Part shown: positions 10,250 to 20,141 of the stretch, piece by piece
Position numbering within the stretch: position 1 is the first letter of the stretch
How the letters are laid out: the number at the start of each line of letters is the position of its first letter
DNA from: Salegentibacter agarivorans
GTDB lineage: Bacteria; Bacteroidota; Bacteroidia; Flavobacteriales; Flavobacteriaceae
NCBI RefSeq assembly: GCF_900113135.1
Contig: NZ_FOOH01000004.1
Location: forward strand, 123,286 to 187,285
DNA: 64,000 nucleotides
Reading direction: 5' to 3'
Program-made: the position numbers and the translations under genes
Notes under the pieces: generated by a model
The model's input: the letters and a program-made list of their open reading frames with translations, nothing else
Told to the model about the DNA's origin: nothing
The model's database searches: none

Positions 10250-12814
10250 ATGAAAAGTGCATGCCTAAAAGTTTTATTCTTGTTTACCTGCTTCCATTTA
10301 AGCTGTGTAACAGGACTGGCACAACCCAATACCACCTTTTCTCACGAAGAGAACAGTCAGTCTGTTAGGGATTTCAGCGGAATGAAATGGCGAATGAAAA
10401 TGATGCTTCCCGGGGAAGGTATAAAACGTGGGTTGCACAAATTGCCCCCTGAAGACATTGAGACCCTGGTATGGAACAATGCAGAAGTTCCTGGGGATGT
10501 TTATACAGATCTTTGGAAGGCAGGTGTTATTGAAGACCCATATTTTGGAAGGAATAGTGTTAAGGCGCAATGGGTTCAACAATACGAATGGTGGTATGCA
10601 TATCAATTTCAGGTTACCGAAGGCGTTGAAGATCAGGTTGTAGACATAGTATTTGAAGGGGTGGACTATAGTTGTGAAGTTTGGTTGAATGGCCACTATC
10701 TGGGGAAAAATGAAGGTGCATTTTCAAGTTTTTCATTTAATGTAAATGAATATTTGAGGATCAGTAAAAATGATTATCTGAAGGGGCAGAATATGCTCAT
10801 AGTAAAATTAGATCCCGCACCTCAAGTAAATGCTTTTGTTGCAGGTAAAAAAACACCGTGGTTCGGGGATTATTGGCGTGACCTGGCACCCATGGGGATT
10901 TGGCGGCCAGTGAAAATGGTACGAAGCGGAAAGGTGAGCTTTGATGATGTGTATGCCAATAACAAGATCAACGAAGATGGTTCGGCTGACGTTGGATTGG
11001 AGTTAACGGTTGAAAATACAACCAGTGAAACCAGGGAAATGAACTTTGTAGTTTCTTTGGAAGGCAAAAATTTTGATTCTGAAGAAATAAATGTTGAATT
11101 CTCACAAGCTGTAGCACCCGGTTTACAGAAAGTCAAAAAAGATATCCATTTAGAAAATCCCAAGCTGTGGTGGCCCTGGGATTTGGGAAAGCCCAATCTG
11201 TATAAAGCTAAAATATCATTGAAAGAAGGGGAGGTAAATCACGATTTTAACGAAACCACATTTGGCATAAGGGAAGTGACTTCTAAATGGAACCCTGGTT
11301 TTGAAAAAGGGGTGGACGTATCCTTCCCCCGGTCCACCTATATTAATGGCAAGTTCCATTTTATCCGTTCTGCCAATTGGGGAGGGCCACCCGATATTTT
11401 TGTGGGTCGAACTTCCCCGGAAGAGTATTACGAATTAATTAAACTCGCCAAGGAAATGAATATGAACAACATTCGGATTTTTGGCTGGCACCCCCCGGAA
11501 ATTCCTGAATTTTATCAATATGCTGATGAAATGGGGATTACCATTTGGCAGGATATCATTCCCCTGGGAACAGGGAATATTCCTATGGAGGAAGAAAATA
11601 TTGCTGAAATTTTTAATGAAGGGGTCAAAGTATTAAAAGAAAGGAGAAACCACCCTTCCTTGATTATGATGGAAGGTGGGGAAGAAATGATGTTCCGTAC
11701 CCGTGACCCTCATGCCGGCAGGAGGTTTTTGGAAAGGTTGGGCGATTCCCTGCAACATTACGCGCCACTCCCCTATGTGCCAGATTCCCCAATGACTGAT
11801 CACGTTGCACAGGAAGCCGGGTTCAAACCCAAAGAGGCACTGCATGCTTTACGGTATTTTTATGATATGGGAGAATGGTTGCACGAAGACTGGCTGCAAA
11901 CAAAAACAGATGGTTTCCCTATTGTCCCTGAATTTGCCATTACCTCGGTCCCTTCAGTGGAAAGTTTAAAAAAGTTTATCCCGGACGATGAACTATGGCC
12001 CCCTGGTTTAAGTTGGGGGCACCATTGGGCAGATTTAACACGTTTGCGTATGCAAAACTGGGATGTTTTTGGTGATGAGAAGAAAGGATCGCTGGAAGAA
12101 TTTGTAAATGCGACCCAGGATGCACAGGGAATTATTTTCAAGAATGGGATAGAACATTTCCGGAGGGACAAACCAAGTTTGAGCGGGATTTCCCTATGCC
12201 ATTTTATCACGTATTGGCCTGACATGAAATGGGCCATTGTAGATAATTATCAAAAACCAAAACGTTCCTACTACCATGTGCAAAAAGCATATCAGCCCCT
12301 ATTGGTAAACTTTGAGTTTAAAAAAAGGAGATGGCATAAAGAGGAAGTCTTTACCGGAAGTATATGGGTAGTGAACGATTTCTACAAAGAATATAAAAAT
12401 GCTACCATCAATTTTGAAATTAAGGATGATTCCCAAAAATCCTTATTCAAAAAATCCTATGAAGTAGCTCAAATTGAAAAAAACAGTGCTAAGAAATTCT
12501 TTGAAGTTTCAGAAGCTGTTTTAGGGAAGGTAAAAGAGAAATTCTATGTTACCCTGAAACTACAGGACAAAGATGGAACACAAATTTCTCATAATGATTA
12601 CTTTTTCTTAATTGGTGACCAGCAGACCGCCACAGAACGCTTCAACGAATGGAAAAAAGAACGCCTGGAACAGGAAAATGAGAGGGGCCACGGAGGATAT
12701 GGATCTTATTATTTCTTTTTTGATGAATTGACCAGAGAAAACGGCAAAGATTACGAAAGTGGCACGCAAACGCCCAGAGCCAGGGGATTTGAACAATCAA
12801 ATGATGAGAATTAA
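10250..12814 (+). CDS. GH2 family glycoside hydrolase (exo-acting, mannosidase/galactosidase-like)
   Basis: An 854-residue secreted enzyme with a signal peptide ending near GLAQP. It has the GH2 layout: a jelly-roll sugar-binding domain (to about residue 220), an immunoglobulin-like domain, and a TIM barrel from about 350. The candidate acid/base is Glu479 in MEGGEE, where most relatives have Asn-Glu. The candidate nucleophile is Glu561 in VPEF. The barrel sequence resembles beta-mannosidase/exo-beta-glucosaminidase relatives. In this operon an exo-beta-galactosidase acting on agar or porphyran oligosaccharide ends is the likely role. This is the last gene of the + strand catabolic run before a decayed region. 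Confidence 0.8.
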   Translation: MKSACLKVLFLFTCFHLSCVTGLAQPNTTFSHEENSQSVRDFSGMKWRMKMMLPGEGIKRGLHKLPPEDIETLVWNNAEVPGDVYTDLWKAGVIEDPYFGRNSVKAQWVQQYEWWYAYQFQVTEGVEDQVVDIVFEGVDYSCEVWLNGHYLGKNEGAFSSFSFNVNEYLRISKNDYLKGQNMLIVKLDPAPQVNAFVAGKKTPWFGDYWRDLAPMGIWRPVKMVRSGKVSFDDVYANNKINEDGSADVGLELTVENTTSETREMNFVVSLEGKNFDSEEINVEFSQAVAPGLQKVKKDIHLENPKLWWPWDLGKPNLYKAKISLKEGEVNHDFNETTFGIREVTSKWNPGFEKGVDVSFPRSTYINGKFHFIRSANWGGPPDIFVGRTSPEEYYELIKLAKEMNMNNIRIFGWHPPEIPEFYQYADEMGITIWQDIIPLGTGNIPMEEENIAEIFNEGVKVLKERRNHPSLIMMEGGEEMMFRTRDPHAGRRFLERLGDSLQHYAPLPYVPDSPMTDHVAQEAGFKPKEALHALRYFYDMGEWLHEDWLQTKTDGFPIVPEFAITSVPSVESLKKFIPDDELWPPGLSWGHHWADLTRLRMQNWDVFGDEKKGSLEEFVNATQDAQGIIFKNGIEHFRRDKPSLSGISLCHFITYWPDMKWAIVDNYQKPKRSYYHVQKAYQPLLVNFEFKKRRWHKEEVFTGSIWVVNDFYKEYKNATINFEIKDDSQKSLFKKSYEVAQIEKNSAKKFFEVSEAVLGKVKEKFYVTLKLQDKDGTQISHNDYFFLIGDQQTATERFNEWKKERLEQENERGHGGYGSYYFFFDELTRENGKDYESGTQTPRARGFEQSNDEN

Positions 12815-12987
12815 ATATTGGGGGAAATCCTACAGATAAAAACCTTATAGAGCTAAGGACTTTTTTCTTTTGTTGAAAAAATATTCTTGGGTAGAAATTA
12901 CAGGAAAGAAGTTCACGAATTTACTGCACAACCTGTCTATATTTTATTCAATTACAGAACTTTATGAAAAAATATTATAATTAGATA

Positions 12988-13635
12988 TTGATGAATATAA
13001 AATACGTTTGCCCCTCTTGGGGCCGCGAAGGCACAAAAGTCTATAAGCTTCTAGCTAAAGCTGAAAAAAGGGATTATCAGATTGTGGAAATAAAAATTTC
13101 TACGGATGCTCAGATTGAAGAAAATTACAAAGAGAAACTTTCTACTAACTATAAACCAGATCTAGTTTTCAATCAATGGTATTACCCCTAGGCGAAACGG
13201 TAACACCATGCATTAACAAATTAGAAAAAAGACTTTATAAGCTTACAGAATTTAACCCGGCCTTCATAAATTCAGACTGCCAGAGACATTTATATTATAG
13301 CTAAAAATCGAAAATTCTTGAAAATATCTTCCTTTTTGAAAAACAGACAGCTATACCTGTTTACCATACAAAAGTATTAGCTTTAATTAATTTGTAGAAT
13401 CTTTTAGAAACTCTCTAGAAATAAACCTGAAAGTGACTGTTTGTAAATACATTCTTTTAAATGATAGGAAAGAATTCTCCAGAATGCTAAGCGAATGGTT
13501 TTCAGAATTTTTACAACTTCCGAAAGTTATGCTCGTTCACTTTACGCCAGCGAAAATAAATTCTTTAGACCCGATCCTTGATTACTGGCAATTAAATATG
13601 GAAATGATAAATTATTCAAAACGAACTCTCTAAAT
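12988..13635 (+). pseudogene. Decayed sugar phosphate isomerase/epimerase (TIM-barrel) gene
   Basis: The first 67 codons read like the N-terminus of a xylose-isomerase-like TIM-barrel sugar isomerase (KYVCPSWGREGTKVYKLL, then EIKIS). A stop at about 13191 follows. Shifting frame gives LTEFNPAFINSDC, which matches the FNPxFINSH strand of the same family. A further shift near 13350 gives KQTAIPVYHT, the next conserved strand (TGIPVYHETH in relatives). Successive homologous blocks in three frames with several stops mean an old, multiply broken gene. The 66-codon frame at 13433-13633 looks like a chance frame over the decayed 3' part. It probably once served sugar-acid catabolism. Confidence 0.62.
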
Positions 13636-13646
13636 TATACACCAAA

Positions 13647-15230
13647 ATGGTTATTTTTACCTTCATTGGCTTTACCCTGTTTGTTGCTATTGTATCATAT
13701 GTAGCAACTTTAAAAACTAACGAAAATACAAATGATGGTTACTTCCTGGGCGGCAGGTCTTTGACTGCCGGTGTAATTGCAGGATCCCTGCTTTTAACAA
13801 ATTTATCAACAGAGCAAATTGTTGGCCTTAACGGCCAGGCTTATTCAGAAGGAATTTTAGTTATGGCATGGGAAACACTGGCTGCCATTGCCATGGTAAT
13901 TACCGCAATCTATCTATTACCAAAATATTTAAAAGGTGGTATTACAACCCTTCCAGAATTTCTAGCTGAGAGATATGATAATGCTACCAAAACCATCACT
14001 TCCGGACTGTTCCTCCTCGGGTATATTTTAATCTTACTGCCTATTGTCCTGTATTCCGGATCCCTGGCTATTAGTACGATGTTCAATGTACCTGAATTAC
14101 TTGATGTTTCTCCTGAAATAGCGTTATGGATATGCGTATGGACTATTGGGATTATAGGTTCGTTATATGCCATCTTTGGAGGATTAAAAGCCGTAGCGGT
14201 TTCTGACACCTTAAACGCTGTAGGCTTATTGATTGGGGGGCTCATGATACCTGTTTTCGGACTTATTTATATTGGGAATGGATCAGTTTTTGGAGGTATG
14301 GAACTATTACTTAATGAAGTACCAGAAAAGTTTCATGCTGTGGGTGATGAAAAAAGTTCTGTCCCATTTAGTACTATTTTCACCGGTCTCATGTTAGTCC
14401 AGTTATTTTACTGGGGAACAAACCAGGCAATTATTCAACGGGCATTAGGTGCGAAGAACTTAAAAGAAGGACAAAAAGGTTTATTGCTGGCTGCTTTTGT
14501 TAAAATATTAGGGCCTCTCATAGTTGTTTTACCTGGAATTATCGCGTTCTATATTTTTGGCCCAGATCTGGTCACCCCGGACCAGGCTTATCCGATGCTG
14601 GTCAATAAGGTCCTTCCTCCTTATCTTCTGGGATTTTTCGCTGCCGTTCTTTTTGGTGCAATTCTAAGTTCATTTAATAGTGCGCTCAACAGTTCCATAA
14701 CCTTATTCAGCATCGATATTTACAAACCATATATATCCCCAAATGCATCAGAAAATGCAATAATTAAAAATGGAAAATATTTTGGCATATTCCTAGCCGT
14801 CGCTTCCATGGTAATCGCACCAATGATTGCCAAAGCCCCGCAAGGCCTATTTGGATATCTCCAGGAAGTTAACGGTTGTTACACCATACCCATCCTATCT
14901 ATAATAGTGGTGGGATACTTTACAAAGAAAGTACCTGCCATAGCGGCTAAAGTGGGAATCCTATCGGGGGTCATCCTTTATTTATTCTATTTATTTTTAA
15001 AATATTTTATTCTCGATACATCAGGCTTGCCGCATTTTCTACATATCCAGGCTGTTATTTTTTTTATAAATGTGGGATTAATGTTATTTATTGGACACTT
15101 ATACCCCAGAAAATCCAAATTTAAATTAAGCTATACCAACAAAGTGGACATAACGCCCTATAGGTATGTTAAACTAAGTAGTGTTGTCATCACGATTATA
15201 GTCGTTTATATTTATTACCATTTTAGCTAA
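13647..15230 (+). CDS. Sodium:solute symporter family (SSS/SGLT) transporter
   Basis: A 527-residue polytopic membrane protein with roughly 13-14 hydrophobic segments. The SSS hallmarks are GYFLGGRSLTAG near the N-terminus, then LLLTNLSTEQIVGLNGQAY, and LSSFNSALNSS in the second half. The sodium-coupled substrate is probably a sugar or sugar acid given the catabolic neighbours. The gene is intact although the genes on both sides are broken. It starts 14 bases after the decayed isomerase ends. Confidence 0.85.
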   Translation: MVIFTFIGFTLFVAIVSYVATLKTNENTNDGYFLGGRSLTAGVIAGSLLLTNLSTEQIVGLNGQAYSEGILVMAWETLAAIAMVITAIYLLPKYLKGGITTLPEFLAERYDNATKTITSGLFLLGYILILLPIVLYSGSLAISTMFNVPELLDVSPEIALWICVWTIGIIGSLYAIFGGLKAVAVSDTLNAVGLLIGGLMIPVFGLIYIGNGSVFGGMELLLNEVPEKFHAVGDEKSSVPFSTIFTGLMLVQLFYWGTNQAIIQRALGAKNLKEGQKGLLLAAFVKILGPLIVVLPGIIAFYIFGPDLVTPDQAYPMLVNKVLPPYLLGFFAAVLFGAILSSFNSALNSSITLFSIDIYKPYISPNASENAIIKNGKYFGIFLAVASMVIAPMIAKAPQGLFGYLQEVNGCYTIPILSIIVVGYFTKKVPAIAAKVGILSGVILYLFYLFLKYFILDTSGLPHFLHIQAVIFFINVGLMLFIGHLYPRKSKFKLSYTNKVDITPYRYVKLSSVVITIIVVYIYYHFS

Positions 15231-15323
15231 GACGGGATACAATTTGACTTGAAATAACATTCGTCACAAAAAGACCCCACTGGTATTAATACCTGTGAAA
15301 TCTACTAATTTTAAACTACTTCA

Positions 15324-15494
15324 ATGGCTACTCACGCGGGAAAGGTCTACGGGGTTCAGCATCGTGGCGGTCAGCTAATATTGCAAATAGTAACTTCCTC
15401 ACCTATGCCCCCAAAGGAAGCTTTTATGCAATTTGCGCTAATGCTCTGGATGGGGTATCTCTTCGGAATTTTTATTGACTCACCATACAACTAG
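15324..15494 (+). CDS. Small ORF of unknown function (56 aa), doubtful
   Basis: An ATG-initiated frame of 56 codons in the gap after the symporter. It encodes a short polar N-terminus followed by one hydrophobic stretch (FALMLWMGYLFGIFI). I recognise no family, and it may be the remains of a longer gene. No convincing ribosome binding site is visible. It ends where the left 170-bp repeat begins. Confidence 0.2.
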   Translation: MATHAGKVYGVQHRGGQLILQIVTSSPMPPKEAFMQFALMLWMGYLFGIFIDSPYN

Positions 15495-15668
15495 TCCCTC
15501 TCATTCTCTTTTTTATAATGCGAAAAAACAACATTCGATCGTGGACAGCGGCATAAAGCCGCTTCGGCTTTGCCTGCTCTTTTTATACGCTTTACCAATC
15601 CCAGCTGTTGTACGAATAATAGGCATCAAAAAAGGTAATGTGAGGGCACTATAAGAAGTAAGTCAAAA
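15495..15668 (+). repeat. Left copy of a diverged direct repeat (about 174 bp)
   Basis: This stretch aligns collinearly, with gaps, to 20415-20584 in the same orientation. Shared blocks are TCCCT, a CTTTTTTxTAATGC block, TTTTTATA/TTTTTATAA, GCATCAAAAA..GGTAA, and the end block GGC-CTATA-GAAGTAA-TCAAAA with one-base differences. The middle is more diverged. The copies bracket the sugar-acid gene remnants, so they may mark a past insertion or duplication. Confidence 0.5.
15555..15571. terminator. Hairpin, possible terminator
   Basis: A perfect 7-bp inverted repeat (AAAGCCG / CGGCTTT) with a CTT loop. A T-rich stretch follows about eight bases later on the + strand. It lies downstream of the symporter and could end its transcript. 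It is also inside the left repeat copy, whose right-hand partner lacks this hairpin. Confidence 0.4.
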
Positions 15669-15784
15669 TCAATAGCAAGCATAGTTTTCTCGCTAAGTTC
15701 CTGTTCAAGTAAGCAAACAGCTGCTTGATTTCTCTTGAAAAGTTCAGTTGTAAATGCATCAATAATATATGCTTTTATACTCAT
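15626..15784 (-). pseudogene. Truncated PhzF-family isomerase gene
   Basis: The frame begins with MSIKAYIIDAFTTELFKRN and QAAVCLLE, matching the highly conserved start of PhzF-like proteins (xxVDAFTxxxFxGNPAAVC). It goes on for about 40 residues and then becomes unrelated and stops. A full PhzF protein is about 260-290 residues, so only the N-terminal sixth survives. It follows RidA by seven bases on the same strand, suggesting a former ridA-phzF operon. The truncation lies inside the left copy of the 170-bp repeat. Confidence 0.7.
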
Positions 15785-15791
15785 CTGTCTT

Positions 15792-16259
15792 TTAATCTTC
15801 AATTTCAACAATCACTTCAACTTCTACGGCAAAATTTAAGGGCAAAGCGTGCATACTTACTGCACTTCTGGCGTGTCTCCCCTTTTCCCCAAAAACCTCA
15901 TGCATTAGATCACTATACCCGTTGATCACTTTTGCCTGGTCTACAAATTCTTCCGTGCAATTTACCATACCAAAGGCTTTGACAATTTTTTTCACTTTAC
16001 TCAAGTCGCCTATTTCATCTTTCAAAACAGCAATATGGTCTATGGCCACTAAACGCGCCGCTTCATTTCCCTGGGCTGTGGTAAGGTCTTTTCCTACCTT
16101 TCCAGTTACATAGGTTTTGTCTTTTTTAATGGGACCTTTTCCTGAAAGATATAACAAATTACCAGTTCTGACACAATTGACATAGCTTGCAACTGGCTGT
16201 GAAACTTCGTTTAACGTAATGTACAGTTCTTCTAACTTTTGTTCTGGGCTATTCTCCAT
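15792..16259 (-). CDS. RidA/YjgF-family enamine/imine deaminase
   Basis: A 155-residue single-domain RidA-like protein with the conserved GRHARSAV segment carrying the catalytic-type Arg. The N-terminal part (YVNCVRTGNLLYLSGKGP) is typical of the longer YjgH-like branch. Such proteins hydrolyse reactive enamines or imines formed by PLP enzymes, and they are often found beside catabolic genes. It is intact while its neighbours are broken. It is transcribed with the PhzF remnant. Confidence 0.85.
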   Translation of the reverse strand: MENSPEQKLEELYITLNEVSQPVASYVNCVRTGNLLYLSGKGPIKKDKTYVTGKVGKDLTTAQGNEAARLVAIDHIAVLKDEIGDLSKVKKIVKAFGMVNCTEEFVDQAKVINGYSDLMHEVFGEKGRHARSAVSMHALPLNFAVEVEVIVEIED

Positions 16260-16602
16260 CTTTTAAATCTTTTTGGTTAAATTTTCCTTGTAATATTAAA
16301 ACTTAAGTATTAAAAAATTTGGTCGCTTTATAGTCCATAAAATAACAATTCATAATATAGCGAAATTGGTGCCAACCTAAGAATATGAGTTTATGTTTTA
16401 CTATTTGAAGTATTCCAAATTATTATTCAGCTTTTAGTTTGGAAATTAGCTCAAGAAATCAACCAAATTCCTTAGGCAGCAATTCGGTAAATGAATTTGC
16501 ATTTCGACCATCGCCACCATAACGGATTGTATTCTATCCTACTTTCTTATCTTTGAATTAAACTTCCATCATTCAAAATTAAAAATACAGGCAAATAATA
16601 AG
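16260..16602. other. Intergenic stretch with a possible C-terminal gene relic
   Basis: There is no complete gene here. On the - strand around 16460-16540 a short frame reads IRYGGDGRNANSFTELLP and ends with a stop. It resembles a protein C-terminus more than random sequence, but I cannot name the family. The rest is AT-rich and without clear structure. Confidence 0.3.
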
Positions 16603-18005
16603 TTATTCTGGTTTTAAAATTATCCTACGGTAACTAGTGAGGTTATGAACACCATTATCGGTCACTTCACATATAACGTGAATATTCTTACCAGCGGCAT
16701 CAGTGGGTATAGATAATTTTGTAGTATTTGATTCACTTTTTGAAATTTTAATATTTCCAGAATAAGTTCCAGCTTCGGGTATTATCCACCATTTATATTT
16801 TAGTTGGTCGCCATCAGGATCTGACGATTTAGACGTATCAAGCACGATCTTTTCTCCTGCTTTACCAACTATTTTTATGGGGTTAATTCCTTGATCTCCA
16901 TTTATAATGACTAATGGGTTGCGGTTACCTTTTCCATTTTTGGCCCAGTCCATGCGTGCGGCGAAATTGTTAAAATTTGCAGGATAAAAATATTCAAAAT
17001 ATTTTGTGCAAATGTCATAAGCTTTGCCTGTATAGTTAGTGTAGGAATTCGTAAGACTATCGCGTCCTATACTATTTTCAAAATAACCACTCCAGCTTAC
17101 CTGTGTTGGTATGTCGGGATTAGACAACCCATTGGGAATTAAATGCATAAAAGCCGGTGTATCCCCTTCAACTCCCCATTTATATTTTGGGTACAAGGTG
17201 CCAAGCTTGCCATGATTCTGGATATTAAGCGCGTATTCATCCCAATTTTCAACCCCGGTTTCATTTTGGTGTTTCCAGGCGCATTCATCCCATAATAACT
17301 TCAGATCTTCACCAAATTTTCGCATCCATTGATGGGAACTATTGGCGTAGTTAATCGTGTCGCCTTTTGACCATGGCCTGTCCTGATCGGTGATGGTATA
17401 GATGCGAAATTTGCGTAAGAAATTCTTTAGCTCTTTAGGGGCCGCTCCTGTTGTACACGCCAAATCGCTTGTGCAAAAGTATTACCGCCACCCCAGACTG
17501 AAATCCAGATTGGACGTTTATCATCCTCATCGGCCATATTAATAATCAAATTGCTACCTTCTGAATCATTTTCATCACCAATGAATTTCATGCCCATTTT
17601 TGTGCTACCCAATACAGTTTTCGACCGTAAATAATCTAAAGAAGGCCAGTAGCCTATTTCTTGTTTTGATTCATCTTTTGCAAATTCTTTCTGGTTTGAC
17701 CTCTTCATTAGATTGGGCAAATCCTTTTCGTAAGCATCTAGTGCATAATGGATTAGGTCAATACGATCATTATCCCCTGTATTACTCCATCCCGTTGTAG
17801 CAATGAGTGCCTCTACCTCAAATTGGTCAGCGTGAACCAATAACCTAATCATAGACTCCATATCATCCGGCTCAATATCATTGGGTGCAATATCGGTTAA
17901 TACTACAAGTCGCGGTTTTAAGTTTGTCTTTTCTGGTTCTTTTTGCGAGTAGGCTTGTGTTAGAATTAAGCTTAAAGCAACTATAGCGAAATTTTTAAAA
18001 TTCAT
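16603..18005 (-). pseudogene. DUF1593 secreted protein (nucleoside hydrolase-like), frameshifted
   Basis: The N-terminal part (from 18005, 192 codons) has a signal peptide ending near QAYSQ, the DIAPNDIEPDDMESMIRLL motif of the nucleoside-hydrolase-like fold, and WGGGNTFAQAIW. The C-terminal part (to 16603) continues with the family segment ELKNFLRKFRIYTITDQD and a final immunoglobulin-like domain (around TSKSSDPDGDQLKYKWW). The two frames overlap at 17427-17463, so one frameshift near 17450 splits a protein of about 465 residues. DUF1593 proteins occur in polysaccharide loci of Bacteroidota; the substrate is unknown. A sequencing error is possible, but the neighbours are broken too. Confidence 0.8.
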
Positions 18006-18211
18006 GTCTTGATTTTAAATTATTTTCATATTAGAAAGCTAATAGTTTTTTTCAATTTAGTAATATTTGAAGTTATATAATAGCTTATATGGTACCCGAA
18101 AAATGGTTATTAAGACACTCCCAAGTAACCTCAATATAATTCATACTATACCTTCCAAAAACCCATTTTTACCGCTTTTTTTTCCGCACATTACTTAGAA
18201 AGTCCGCAATA

Positions 18212-18887
18212 CTAAAACTTATTCTTTAAACTCTTTATTATAGCCAAACATTCTTTTGTAGTTCTTTCTATCTTTAAAAGGTCAAATTTTCCTTTATCAT
18301 TCTTAACAAATAATTTAGACTCTATACCAACACAAGTACTTCCGGCATTGAACCAGCTCGTGAGACTTTCCAATGTAGGGGACACTCCTCCCGTAGGCAT
18401 AATACTCGTCCAGGGTTGTGGTGCTCTAAACAATTTTATAAATTCGGGACCATAAATAGCACCCGGAAATAATTTTATGATTTCATAACCATATTCTTCT
18501 GCACCGGCAATTTCGGAAAGAGAACCACAACCAGGAAAATAGGCTATATTTCTTCTGTTACAAACATTGGCAATATCCTTTCTAAATACCGGTGTTACCA
18601 CAAAATCTGCACCCAGCTGAATATAAAACGATGCTGAGCCACCATCGGTTACTGAACCCACCCCCAAGGCCATTTCGGGGGAATTCCCGGTTTACTAAGA
18701 GGGCTAATTCTTCAAACACCTCTGGTGCATTCTCATTGCGGGATGTAAATTCCATAACTCTAGCCCCTCCTTTGTAACAGGCACTGATTAAATCTTTTGC
18801 TATATCAATATTTGAATGACTAAAAAGTGGAACCAGTCCCGTACTTTTCATAAGCTCATATAATTCAATTCTGGTAAGCTTGGACAT
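18212..18887 (-). pseudogene. KDPG/KHG aldolase, frameshifted
   Basis: The N-terminal 70 residues (from 18887; LVPLFSHSNIDIAKDLI and VMEFTSRNENA) and the C-terminal 150 residues (to 18212; the Schiff-base lysine in IKLFPGA and the phosphate-site MPTGGV) lie in different frames. They would join at a run of five cytosines on the coding strand near 18680. With four cytosines the frame reads EFPEMALGVGSV, as in intact aldolases. The full product would be about 224 residues and would split KDPG into pyruvate and glyceraldehyde-3-phosphate. It is directly downstream of the KDG kinase gene. A homopolymer base-call error is possible. Confidence 0.82.
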
Positions 18888-18890
18888 AAT

Positions 18891-19910
18891 TTATCTTTTA
18901 ATTAATGCTGAAAGATCTCCTTTCATTATTGCATGGACCTCTTCCAGTGAAGCTACATTTACGTCCCCCGCTATAGTATGCTTATAAAGGCTTGCAGCCA
19001 CGGCAAAATCCAGAACTTCCTGGTGATCTAAATTTTCAATTAAACCGTATATAATCCCGGCCATAAACGCATCTCCTGTTCCCAATCGATCAACTACAGG
19101 AAAAACCTCCTTTACCTCAGATTTAATGATGTTTCCTTTTGCGTACATAACCCCCCCAATTTTTTGGTGGGAAGCACTTTCAGAATAACGCAAGGTAGTT
19201 GGCAGAAATTCTAAATTAGGGCAAACCTTAACGATCTCCTTATAATACTGGTTTAAGCTATAACAATTTTCATAATTGGGCGCTATTTCTTCTTTGCCCA
19301 GCATGTTATAAAGGGTGGCGAGATCTCCAAGAATGACATTGGAATGGGCTAACAATTCAGGAAATACCTCACAGGGCTCTTTCCCACATTTCCACAATTT
19401 AGATCGGTAATTAAGGTCACAGGAAATTTTTATATTCATCTTTCTGGCAGCTTGACACGCCAGCAAACATTCCCTGGATGCTTCCTTCGATATTCCGGGA
19501 GTAATTCCAGACCAGTGAAACCAAGATGCTTCAGCAAAAATATCCTCCCAATTAATCTCCTTTTCCTTAATGGTGGCTATAGAACTTCCGGTCCTGTCAT
19601 AGATTACTTTACTATGTCTGATCGCACTTCCATTTTTCAGAAAATAGATACCAAGACGCGCCCCACCCCTGCAGATATGTTTATTGCCAACCTGATATCT
19701 TGAAATTTCAGAAATAGCTTTATTACCGAAATCATTGGCGGGCACTTTGGTTATAAACTGGGTTGGAAGTCCCCATTTCTGTAGGGAAGCCAGAGTATTA
19801 AATTCCGCTCCACTATACGATGCCTCATAGGAGTTAGCCTATGAAAAACGTAAATGTTCCGGTGTAGATAGTCTCAACAACATTTCTCCAAAGCCTATAA
19901 TACTTCTCAT
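18891..19910 (-). pseudogene. kdgK: 2-keto-3-deoxygluconate kinase (PfkB family), nonsense mutation
   Basis: The natural start is ATG 19910, and the frame reads GFGEMLLRLSTPEHLRFS. A TAG at 19839-19841 then interrupts it where relatives have Gln (LRFSQA), and the same frame continues to 18891. A single CAG-to-TAG change explains it. The rest is a PfkB kinase with the C-terminal DRLGTGDAFMAG motif containing the catalytic Asp. The intact product of about 339 residues would phosphorylate KDG to KDPG. A downstream start at 19745 would lack the first beta-strands and the substrate-binding site. It is co-directional with the broken aldolase, four bases apart. Confidence 0.85.
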
Positions 19911-20141
19911 AAGTTATAATTTATAAAATACACCGTTTAGCCACTATTTTCGGCGAGTAAGATGTTCGAAAGTATGGGGTGGCATTAAAAAAAGCATCTG
20001 GCTGATCTATTTAATTTGCATTACTCCAAGAATACAATTAATATTCCCCAAACAGTCTATGCTTCATTTTAACCCACTTAGTTCATTGAATAATTTTAGC
20101 TATTTTTCATCACCTCCATTGCCAGCAGAATGAATCTCAGT

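Noticed and set aside
13433..13633. A 66-codon + strand frame before the symporter
   Set aside because: It lies over the decayed isomerase 3' part and has no recognisable domain; neighbouring frames carry the family-like signals instead.
15725..15925. A 66-codon + strand frame between the PhzF remnant and RidA
   Set aside because: It is antisense to the PhzF remnant and the RidA 3' end and has no domain or start signal.
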